Shown in pieces: positions 40,645 through 47,403 of a DNA stretch of 64,000 nucleotides. The notes under the pieces were generated by a model. That model saw nothing but the letters and a program-made list of their open reading frames with translations. It was not told the DNA's origin and ran no database searches. The translations under genes were made by a program, and so were the position numbers. The stretch's first letter is position 1. Each line of letters opens with the position of its first letter. The stretch lies in contig CP158972.1 in NCBI GenBank assembly GCA_040429635.1, forward strand, positions 1,808,001 through 1,872,000, written 5' to 3'. The DNA comes from Tamlana crocina. Its GTDB lineage: Bacteria > Bacteroidota > Bacteroidia > Flavobacteriales > Flavobacteriaceae.

Positions 40645-40825
40645 AACGAATTTTTTTTGACTGTTAATAGAAGTCAAGGCAGATAATTACTGTTTAGGCT
40701 TTTTCGTGCTTAAATGCTGAATGAGTTAACAAGTAAATCAATACGATTAACAAATCACTTTTATGTTCTATAAATTGCATATAACTGGTTGATAATCAAC
40801 CAGAATTAATTAAAAATTAAAAACT

Positions 40826-40987
40826 ATGTTACGTTGGACGATAATATTTATAGTGATTGCGTTAATAGCCGGAGTTTTAGGTTTTGGAGGCATTGCGGGG
40901 GCTTCAGCAGGAATTGCAAAAATCTTATTCTTTATTTTTTTAGTGCTTTTTATACTATCAATCTTAAGAGGAGCAATAAAGAAATAA
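40826..40987 (+). CDS. DUF1328 small membrane protein (YtjA type)
   Basis: A 53-aa protein, '[16 protein letters not shown]', with two hydrophobic segments and the typical '[18 protein letters not shown]' linker, matching DUF1328 (YtjA). It is an inner-membrane protein of unknown function, often in stress or stationary-phase gene groups. Start at 40826 is the only suitable ATG. It is 46 bp upstream of a small acidic lipoprotein on the same strand, and both are probably one transcript ending at the terminator near 41222. Confidence 0.85.
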   Translation: MLRWTIIFIVIALIAGVLGFGGIAGASAGIAKILFFIFLVLFILSILRGAIKK

Positions 40988-41033
40988 AAAACGAATTCAA
41001 TTATTAATTTTAAACCATTAAAAATTTAATCTT

Positions 41034-41192
41034 ATGAAAACTGTAGCGAAAATATTTATTATACTATTTGCACTTTCAGCAATAGCAACAAGTTGTAGGG
41101 AAGTAAAAGACAATAAGGTGGAAGAAGCCGTTGAAGAAGTTGGGGATGGAATAGAGGATGCGGCCGATGAAGTAGAAGATGCGGTAGAATAA
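41034..41192 (+). CDS. Small acidic lipoprotein, 52 aa
   Basis: A 52-aa protein with a lipoprotein signal whose lipobox ends at Cys21 ('AIATSCRE'). The mature part is only about 32 residues, almost all Glu, Asp, Val, Ala and Lys in a repeated 'EEVGDGIEDAADEVEDA' pattern, which would form an amphipathic acidic helix. Such tiny entericidin-like or stress lipoproteins accompany DUF1328 genes in Flavobacteriaceae. Its function is not known. A perfect terminator follows 30 bp downstream. Confidence 0.8.
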   Translation: MKTVAKIFIILFALSAIATSCREVKDNKVEEAVEEVGDGIEDAADEVEDAVE

Positions 41193-41221
41193 ATACATTA
41201 TATCTTGGCAGACTAGCTTAA

Positions 41222-41255
41222 AAACGGGCACTTCACAGTTGGGAAGTGCCCGTTT
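41222..41255 (+). terminator. Terminator after the small lipoprotein
   Basis: A perfect 13-bp stem (41222-41234 with 41243-41255) with an 8-base loop, GC-rich centre and T at the 3' end. It closes the DUF1328-lipoprotein transcript. Confidence 0.85.
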
Positions 41256-41362
41256 AACTTGTTAATGCTATTGAAATAATAAGTAAATTTGAGATAAATT
41301 ACATTTAAAGTTTTTAAAATAATTTAAAAATTGTTTTCTTTGCCGTCCAATTAAAAAAAAAT

Positions 41363-41437
41363 CGGGATGTGGCGCAGTCCGGTTAGCGTACACGGCTGGG
41401 GGCCGTGTGGTCGCAGGTTCAAATCCTGTCATCCCGA
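41363..41437 (+). tRNA. tRNA-Pro (anticodon GGG)
   Basis: A 75-base cloverleaf: acceptor stem CGGGATG/CATCCCG with discriminator A, D arm, anticodon stem CACGG/CCGTG around the loop CTGGGGG, whose anticodon GGG reads proline CCC, and T arm CGCAGGTTCAAATCCTG. CCA is not encoded. A tyrosine integrase gene begins 231 bases downstream, so the 3' end of this tRNA is the probable integration site of the island that follows. A terminator lies at 41481-41515. Confidence 0.95.
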
Positions 41438-41480
41438 CGAAATAGGTGTTAAGGAGAATCACTTAATATTTAATCTAATG

Positions 41481-41515
41481 AAAACCAGTGAAATACATTT
41501 TTTCTGGTTTTTTTT
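41481..41515 (+). terminator. Terminator after tRNA-Pro
   Basis: An 8-bp stem (41481-41488 with 41504-41511) with a 15-base loop and a run of eight T (41508-41515). It would end the tRNA transcript before the integrase gene. Confidence 0.7.
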
Positions 41516-41540
41516 GTGCCCAATTTAAAGGATATCTATT

Positions 41541-41560
41541 CGTGTCCTTTTTCGTGTCCT
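41541..41560 (+). repeat. Two short direct repeats near the island left end
   Basis: TTCGTGTCCT-like 12-base units in tandem: CGTGTCCT at 41541-41548 and again at 41553-41560. They lie between tRNA-Pro and the integrase gene, where arm-type integrase sites are expected; this role is inferred. Confidence 0.45.
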
Positions 41561-41630
41561 ATTTTTTTTAGGGAATTAATTCTTAAATTTATAGTCCACA
41601 ATTTGGATTTGACTCTTCGAGATGATTTGG

Positions 41631-41666
41631 CTTTCGTTTAACAGAATGTTTCATCAAAAACGAAAG
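41631..41666 (+). other. Hairpin directly before the integrase start
   Basis: CTTTCGTTT (41631-41639) pairs perfectly with AAACGAAAG (41658-41666) around an 18-base loop. It ends two bases before the ATG of the integrase and could hide the ribosome-binding region. No measured energy is available. Confidence 0.4.
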
Positions 41667-41668
41667 TA

Positions 41669-42949
41669 ATGACAACTACACACACATTTAACGTCCATTT
41701 TTGGCTGAAAAGAAACTCTGCCAGAAAAAATGGGACGAAAACTATCTATGCCCGCCTATGGATAGACAGTAAGCCCGTAGATATGAGCACAAAAGAATCC
41801 GTTAACGAAATCCATTGGTGCAATAAAAGAAATAGGGTTAAGACAAGAGTAAAGTATGCCAGAGAAATAAATGATGCACTTGATGATATTAACTCAAGGC
41901 TAAAAGCTGTTTATCGACAACTTAAGGCTGAGGGAGCTCCGGTGACTTCTAAGGCCGTAAAGCTGCGATATTTAGGAAAGGATAGATCGGTTAAGACCTG
42001 TAGAGAACTTATGGACTATCACAGAAATAATGAAATGAAAAAGCTCGCAAAGGGAACCATTAAGAATTATAGTGCAACGGAAAAATATATCTGCAAGTTT
42101 ATACTGGAAGAGTTCAAAACAGACGATGTACCGCTGTTCCAAATAAATTATTCTTTTGTTGTCAAATTTGAAAACTATCTTCGTCGCTGTACTCCCTTGA
42201 AAAAATCTCAACCTTTAAATAATAATGGAATAATGAAACATCTGGAGCGTTTGCAAAAATTCACCACTTTAGGTTTTAAACATGGATGGATAAAAACAAA
42301 TCCTTTTAAATTATACCAATTAAAATATGAAGATTTTGACTGTCCATTTCTAGAACAGTTTGAACTAGATAAATTAAAGAATCTATCTATTGAAAAAGAT
42401 AGCATGCGTTTAGTCCGGGATATATTCATTTTTTCCTGTTATACAGGTTTGAGTTATATTGAGGTTAAGAATTTGTGCAAAAGAGATATAGTGAATGGCA
42501 TAGACAACGAACAATGGATTATGGTCAGGAGGCAGAAATCGAATACACCAGTAAAGTTGCCACTTTTGGATGAAGCGTTGGAGATTCTTGAAAGGTATTC
42601 AGAACACCCCAATCCTGATAATAATTTTGTACTCTTGAATGTATTTAGTGATCAAAAAATTAACCAATATCTCAAGAAAATTGCAAAATTGTGTCATATT
42701 GAAAAAAAACTGACCTTTCACGTAGGTAGGCATACCTTTGCAACGACAGTTGCCCTTTTAAATGATGTGCCAATTGAAACGGTTTCAAAAATGTTGGGGC
42801 ATACCAAATTATCAACTACCCAAAAATATGCTAGAGTTATTGAAAAGAAAATAAGTAATGATATGAAAATGTTGAAAGCAAAACTTAAGGACTCAAAACA
42901 GGAATCATATAATGGGAATCTGATAAATGGACACCTAAGGATAGTGTAA
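41669..42949 (+). CDS. Tyrosine site-specific integrase (IntDOT type)
   Basis: A 426-aa tyrosine recombinase. N-terminal arm-binding domain (about 5-100), SAM-like core-binding domain (about 105-215), catalytic domain (about 225-400). His351 and Arg354 in 'HVGRHTF', His378 in 'MLGHTK' and Tyr387 in 'QKYAR' are present. Where the first catalytic Arg is usually found ('TGLR'), the sequence has Ser262 ('YTGLSYIEV'). The same replacement is known for the CTnDOT integrase of Bacteroides. It should recombine the tRNA-Pro site with the circular form of the element. It is the first gene of the island; no excisionase is seen near it. Confidence 0.93.
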   Translation: MTTTHTFNVHFWLKRNSARKNGTKTIYARLWIDSKPVDMSTKESVNEIHWCNKRNRVKTRVKYAREINDALDDINSRLKAVYRQLKAEGAPVTSKAVKLRYLGKDRSVKTCRELMDYHRNNEMKKLAKGTIKNYSATEKYICKFILEEFKTDDVPLFQINYSFVVKFENYLRRCTPLKKSQPLNNNGIMKHLERLQKFTTLGFKHGWIKTNPFKLYQLKYEDFDCPFLEQFELDKLKNLSIEKDSMRLVRDIFIFSCYTGLSYIEVKNLCKRDIVNGIDNEQWIMVRRQKSNTPVKLPLLDEALEILERYSEHPNPDNNFVLLNVFSDQKINQYLKKIAKLCHIEKKLTFHVGRHTFATTVALLNDVPIETVSKMLGHTKLSTTQKYARVIEKKISNDMKMLKAKLKDSKQESYNGNLINGHLRIV

Positions 42950-43579
42950 GTAATTAATGGGTAATTAGCTTTGTTAATATTGGTTGAACAAATCAAAAAC
43001 TAAGACTCTATCATTAATTTTTTTGATACTGAGTTTTCAGATAAGTGTTAAAAGTCAATTTTTTAGTTTTGGATTGTGTACTTCAAAAGATATGAAGTTT
43101 TGCATAGTATGTGCTACGCGATATTTTTGTCTCTTATAACTTCATTTTTTTATACAAGGTAAGATTTGGCTACTTTGAAATTTCATTATCTCGATGTGAA
43201 TAATGGAATCCTCTAAAATTCAGAATATGTATTGCTAAAGATAAATTGAAACTAGAACGTGTATGAAATTTATTAGGTTTAAAAGGTTTTTCGGTGATAG
43301 AAAATTCAACTAACACCGAATCAGTACCTTTATGTGAAAACTCATTATTTCATTTATTACTTGATGAAAATTGTTTTTATTCTAACCTCATAAATCGGAT
43401 GTCACAGGTTCGAGTTTAGGTTCCAACTAATAATAAGGGGGCGAGACATAAAACACTTTTTTTTTTGTAATGACATTTGCTTTAGATTGGTTTCGTTTAT
43501 GGAGTTCAATTAAGTATCTTGATTTTTCCCAATTAAGTAATTTCTTTTTTAAATTTGATATAAAATAGAATTCTATAGC
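42950..43579. other. Non-coding stretch between integrase and two-gene unit
   Basis: About 630 bases without a credible ORF. It holds a short tRNA T-arm-like piece (TCACAGGTTCGAGT at 43402-43415) that resembles TCGCAGGTTCAAAT of the tRNA-Pro, and a promoter-like box at 43550. Otherwise nothing recognisable. Confidence 0.5.
43550..43557 (+). promoter_or_regulatory. Promoter -7 box for the two-gene unit
   Basis: TAAATTTG, a full match to TAnnTTTG, 22 bases before the TTG start at 43580. It supports that start and shows that the two-gene unit may have its own promoter. No -33 TTG at normal spacing. Confidence 0.45.
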
Positions 43580-45160
43580 TTGAAATTCTTTTCAGACATA
43601 TTAGTTTGTAATGAACCTTCTAATTGGTGGCAAGAGTACAGGGCATTTTGTGATGACTTCAAAAATGTTGAAATCGATGAATACGTAAAAGCTTTACCAA
43701 CTTTAGTCCTTAAACTTCAAAATAGTTATGGATTTAGAAACCTGCAAGTTGCTCTTGAACGTGAAGCCAAAAATAATCCCTCATTTGGGAAGGCCATTTA
43801 TAAAAGGACTTTGGGAACAAATAATGCCGACACTTATTTTACATTAAAGGATATTTTGTCTGGTTTATTTTATTCAGACCAAAAATTTGCTATTGCCGAA
43901 GTAGAAAAATTAATAAAACATAAAGACAAAGCCCTAAATAAAATCGGTTTAGATTCAGTTGCCAAATTTGATTTAAATCAAGAGGAAACACCAAAGGATT
44001 TCATCATTTGGATTGAAAGGGCACTTGAAGATATTACAAATAAACAATCAAAGTCAGAATTATGGCCATCTGTGCTTTTTGTTGCTCGTTTGCAACGTAA
44101 ATCAATTAAAAATGCGGATACCTTATTAGAAAAACTGTCCGAGATTAAAATTTTAGAAGTACAGCTTGAACTGATGTGTTTTCTGTTTTATAACCTTGAT
44201 TTAGAGACTGAAATGTCTCTACTTGAAAAATACCTGCCAAATTTACTTCATATTGACCTTGAACACTCTGGTGCTTATAGTCAACTATCCCATAATCTTG
44301 AAAACTTAACGAAGCAAAGTTTGTCTTTGGTAGTTCGGTTTTTAACAGTTTGGGTTGAAAAGGATATTGATAATGCCCGAAAAATTTCATATTTCAGTTA
44401 TTTACTTAATACTCTAATCGATGATTTTTACCTTGAATTTCAAAAACTGTTTACTAATCGGCTGAATAGTGATAATCCCAATTTCCATATTGCCATTTTC
44501 AATATGAACCGTGTGGGGAATATTAGAGACCTTTCAGGGTTAAAGGTTTCCAAAGAAGTTGTAAAAACATTCTCTGATTTTGACATAGAATATATTACTT
44601 ATAAAATTCTCGCTTACATTTACGATAAGGACACTTCGGTTTCTTTAGTGTATTCCATTTTGGAACTTAAATATGAGAATAAAAATGTCAACCATTTTCT
44701 ATCAGACTTAATTGCCAACCATCTTATTTTCAATTACTATTCGGTGATTGATTTTTTAAACGAGAAGAAGAAATCCGCCAATGCAAAACTCAAGAAAGTC
44801 ATCACTAAAATTATAAAGGCTGGCGAAGCTAGATATATTGCCTATTCAGATTTAACTCTTTTAAAAGAGTTTGAGCCTTCCGAACGACGATTGATTTATT
44901 ACAACAAAATTCAGAGCCGTAAATTCAGTAAATCATATAGGGAAAGTGAAAATAATCAAGCATCATTTTTTAATACATTAAATACCATAAATTACAGAAC
45001 AGGAAAATCTTGCTTTTCTAAATATGAAGGGAAATATACAGAGAAAATGACACCTGCACTCATATCGCATAGAGGTGAAATGCCAAGAGGTGAGTTTATA
45101 GACCCAGTTGGTCAAGCTAAGGAACGATTGCTCTGGCAAAATTTTAATAGACGTAAATGA
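43580..45160 (+). CDS. Unknown helical protein, first gene of a two-gene unit
   Basis: A 526-aa protein I do not recognise. The start is TTG at 43580, supported by the promoter box; no ATG lies nearby in frame. It has no signal peptide or membrane segment. Secondary structure looks all-helical, with regularly spaced Leu-rich helices (about 20-390) like a HEAT or TPR solenoid; the C-terminal 100 residues are charged and rich in Lys, Arg and Asn ('SRKFSKSYRESENNQASFF'), and could bind nucleic acid. The last codons overlap the next gene in ATGA, so the two proteins are made together. Position behind an integrase is typical for phage-defence cargo. No function can be claimed. Confidence 0.7.
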   Translation: MKFFSDILVCNEPSNWWQEYRAFCDDFKNVEIDEYVKALPTLVLKLQNSYGFRNLQVALEREAKNNPSFGKAIYKRTLGTNNADTYFTLKDILSGLFYSDQKFAIAEVEKLIKHKDKALNKIGLDSVAKFDLNQEETPKDFIIWIERALEDITNKQSKSELWPSVLFVARLQRKSIKNADTLLEKLSEIKILEVQLELMCFLFYNLDLETEMSLLEKYLPNLLHIDLEHSGAYSQLSHNLENLTKQSLSLVVRFLTVWVEKDIDNARKISYFSYLLNTLIDDFYLEFQKLFTNRLNSDNPNFHIAIFNMNRVGNIRDLSGLKVSKEVVKTFSDFDIEYITYKILAYIYDKDTSVSLVYSILELKYENKNVNHFLSDLIANHLIFNYYSVIDFLNEKKKSANAKLKKVITKIIKAGEARYIAYSDLTLLKEFEPSERRLIYYNKIQSRKFSKSYRESENNQASFFNTLNTINYRTGKSCFSKYEGKYTEKMTPALISHRGEMPRGEFIDPVGQAKERLLWQNFNRRK

Positions 45161-46821
45161 GATTATTATTAAGTGAATATATTAACCTCTTAAAAGAAGA
45201 CAAGGAACTCGATACTTTGTTGACAGACCTGTTGCTGGGGATGAAGTTCACCACCATATCCAAACCACAACGCGGACGTCAATTTGGTGTGGATATTTCC
45301 GCCATAGGCATTGACCCGGACGATGGTATCAAAAAAGTATTCTTGTTTGCAGTAAAACAAGGAAATTTAACCAGAACTACTTGGGATGGTGATGTAAACG
45401 CAATACGTTCTACCCTTAATCAAATAAAAGATACGTTTATTCCAACGTCATTAACCAAAACCCAAAAAAAGCTACCCATAAAAATAATTGTTGCTACTAA
45501 TGGCTCTATCAATAATCCTGTATTAATTGATTGGACGCAATATGTTGAACAACATACTACAGATAAAATCGATTACGATTTTTGGGGCACCGAGAAAATT
45601 AGTGCAATGCTTGAGGATTATCTGGAAAGCGAAAAACTCTTTCCGCAGGAATACCAATCCCTGTTACGAAAGTCATTGGCTTTTTTGGATTTAGTAGATT
45701 ATGACCTGTCGCATTTTTACAGTCTAATTCGGCAAATTTTAGAGAAACCATCCAAACGGAAGCGACAGGTGCTTAAGAAACTTCGCTTAGTTAGATTATG
45801 CTTAAATATTATTTACAAATGGTCTCAGGACAATAATAACCTAAAACCTTCTATTTATGCCAGTGAACGTTGCTTGCTGTTGGTATGGCACTTTATGCAA
45901 AGCGGCAATCATTTAGACAAGAATTATGTTCGTTTAGAATTTTATAAAATCCATAGTTTAAAAAGAATCATTGGCGTGAACTATTTTAACAAAGTGGTTG
46001 AACACTATAAGGTTGAGCATAGTATTTATAGATACGGTAAAAACAGCTTGGAATATAGTTTGAATGTTTGGGAAGAAATCGGAATTATTGCCACTATTGG
46101 GCTTACCGAAATACAGGAATTTAAATTGTATTTTATGGAAGACCAAAAAGAACAGGCAGAAATCTATTATGAAAGCGCGATATCGATAAGTAATGCTTTG
46201 ACACTTTTCATAAAAAACAACCCACCTTCTAACTATCCGGAATATGACATTCATAGCGTAGAAATTGCATTGGCCCTCAACTTATTTGTGCTAACCGGAA
46301 ATATGAATTCTGCCAAACAGTGGATATACCAATTAGTAGTAGGGTTGTACGATAATTATAGAATCAATAAATTCTTTCCCTTGTTTAGGACCAATTACGA
46401 CAAATTGGTTGATATCCATAATGGCGACGAACAATGTGAGATAGACTCTTCTATGATTGTACCTATTCTGGCGGAATTTGCATTGGTATTTGAGGATAAG
46501 GAATTATACCAGTTCGTAAGAAACACCGTTAAAGAATTATTTATTGATTTAAACCTTCAAATGTGGTTTGCTTTGGAAGAAATGGAAGATAGAATATGCG
46601 TTAAGGATTATAGCAACCAAGAAGGGACTTTAAAGCATAGTGTGGTCTTATACGAAGACGCTGATGCTTACCTAGAAGAAATGAAAGAGGAAGCTAAGCT
46701 ATTCGGTGTTGAAAAAGATTTCAAAATCTTTACATCAGGATTTGATAGTGTGGCTTATGTAGCCAGTAGACATTACAAGAGCCAATCATTTCCATTAACA
46801 TGGCGAAAGTTTTTAAAATAA
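45157..46821 (+). CDS. Unknown protein with PD-(D/E)XK-like N-terminus, second gene of the unit
   Basis: A 554-aa protein without signal peptide. Residues about 1-160 look like a restriction-endonuclease fold: 'QRGRQFGVDISAIG' supplies Asp46, 'VFLFAVKQGNL' supplies Lys67, and 'KIIVATNGSINNP' resembles the next strand. The acidic residue expected two before the Lys is Ala65, so the site is incomplete or a variant. Residues about 165-540 are helical with TPR-like pairs ('NMNSAKQWIYQLVVGLYDNY'), a probable sensor or scaffold. The start ATG overlaps the upstream stop. A nuclease with helical partner next to an integrase suggests a defence system, but this is inference; I cannot match it to a named system. 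Confidence 0.7.
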   Translation: MRLLLSEYINLLKEDKELDTLLTDLLLGMKFTTISKPQRGRQFGVDISAIGIDPDDGIKKVFLFAVKQGNLTRTTWDGDVNAIRSTLNQIKDTFIPTSLTKTQKKLPIKIIVATNGSINNPVLIDWTQYVEQHTTDKIDYDFWGTEKISAMLEDYLESEKLFPQEYQSLLRKSLAFLDLVDYDLSHFYSLIRQILEKPSKRKRQVLKKLRLVRLCLNIIYKWSQDNNNLKPSIYASERCLLLVWHFMQSGNHLDKNYVRLEFYKIHSLKRIIGVNYFNKVVEHYKVEHSIYRYGKNSLEYSLNVWEEIGIIATIGLTEIQEFKLYFMEDQKEQAEIYYESAISISNALTLFIKNNPPSNYPEYDIHSVEIALALNLFVLTGNMNSAKQWIYQLVVGLYDNYRINKFFPLFRTNYDKLVDIHNGDEQCEIDSSMIVPILAEFALVFEDKELYQFVRNTVKELFIDLNLQMWFALEEMEDRICVKDYSNQEGTLKHSVVLYEDADAYLEEMKEEAKLFGVEKDFKIFTSGFDSVAYVASRHYKSQSFPLTWRKFLK

Positions 46822-46840
46822 ACACTAAACTTCTGTTAAT

Positions 46841-46848
46841 TAAATTTG
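46841..46848 (+). promoter_or_regulatory. Promoter -7 box for the metal-resistance cluster
   Basis: TAAATTTG, a full TAnnTTTG match, 33 bases before the ATG of the HYC_CC_PP gene. It could drive the RND pump operon downstream. Confidence 0.45.
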
Positions 46849-46881
46849 TATTTGTTAAAATTTCGTAAATTCGCAATTACA

Positions 46882-47295
46882 ATGAAACAAGTATTCCATA
46901 AAATAATGTCTATGTTAATGGCTTTTGTAGTGTTATTTTCTACAATGTCATTTACTATGAACATGCATTATTGTGGCGATACTTTAGTAGAAACGGCGCT
47001 GTTTCAAAAAGCAAAAGGTTGCGGTATGGAAATGGAAAATCCATCAACCGAAAACTGTTCAATTACCAAGAAAAATTGTTGTGATGATAAGCAATTATCA
47101 ATTGAAGGTCAAGATGAGTTACAACTTACCATAGATAAAATTTCTTTTGAGCAACAAGTATTCATTGCATCCTTTGTATATACTTACATCAACCTTTTTG
47201 AAGGTTTAGAAAAAAACGTAACGGCTTACGAAGAATACAAACCGCCACTCGTCATAAGGCGCATCTACAAGCTTGATGAGACTTACCTAATTTGA
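46882..47295 (+). CDS. HYC_CC_PP family protein
   Basis: A 137-aa protein from the ATG at 46882; a TTG further upstream would add twelve residues but spoil the signal. It has an N-terminal signal or membrane helix ('MLMAFVVLFSTMSFTM'), the motif 'MHYCGD', a double Cys 'NCCDDK' and a late 'YKPPLV', the three features that name the HYC_CC_PP family. It is a periplasmic or surface protein with Cys and His that may bind metal, usually found directly before CusA-type pump genes in Bacteroidota. Here the RND pump begins 108 bp downstream. Confidence 0.88.
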   Translation: MKQVFHKIMSMLMAFVVLFSTMSFTMNMHYCGDTLVETALFQKAKGCGMEMENPSTENCSITKKNCCDDKQLSIEGQDELQLTIDKISFEQQVFIASFVYTYINLFEGLEKNVTAYEEYKPPLVIRRIYKLDETYLI

Positions 47296-47403
47296 TTTTT
47301 AAACAATAGACTGTATTATCCTTTGGCTTTTTGTCATAAGGGTAATTTGCTGTATTCGGTGTTGTCCCAACGCCAATGTCTAACTGTTTAATTATCAAAA
47401 GCA

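Noticed and set aside
41268-41462. A 64-aa ORF on the - strand containing 'TGFEPATTRPP'
   Set aside because: It is the reverse translation of the tRNA-Pro gene; this phrase is a well-known false protein from tRNA regions.
43580-46821. Calling the two-gene unit a known restriction or Lamassu-type system
   Set aside because: No ATPase, methylase or other diagnostic motif is visible, and the nuclease-like site is incomplete.
46846-46881. Longer start for the HYC_CC_PP protein at TTG 46846
   Set aside because: The extra residues come before the signal peptide and the TTG overlaps the promoter box; ATG 46882 is better.
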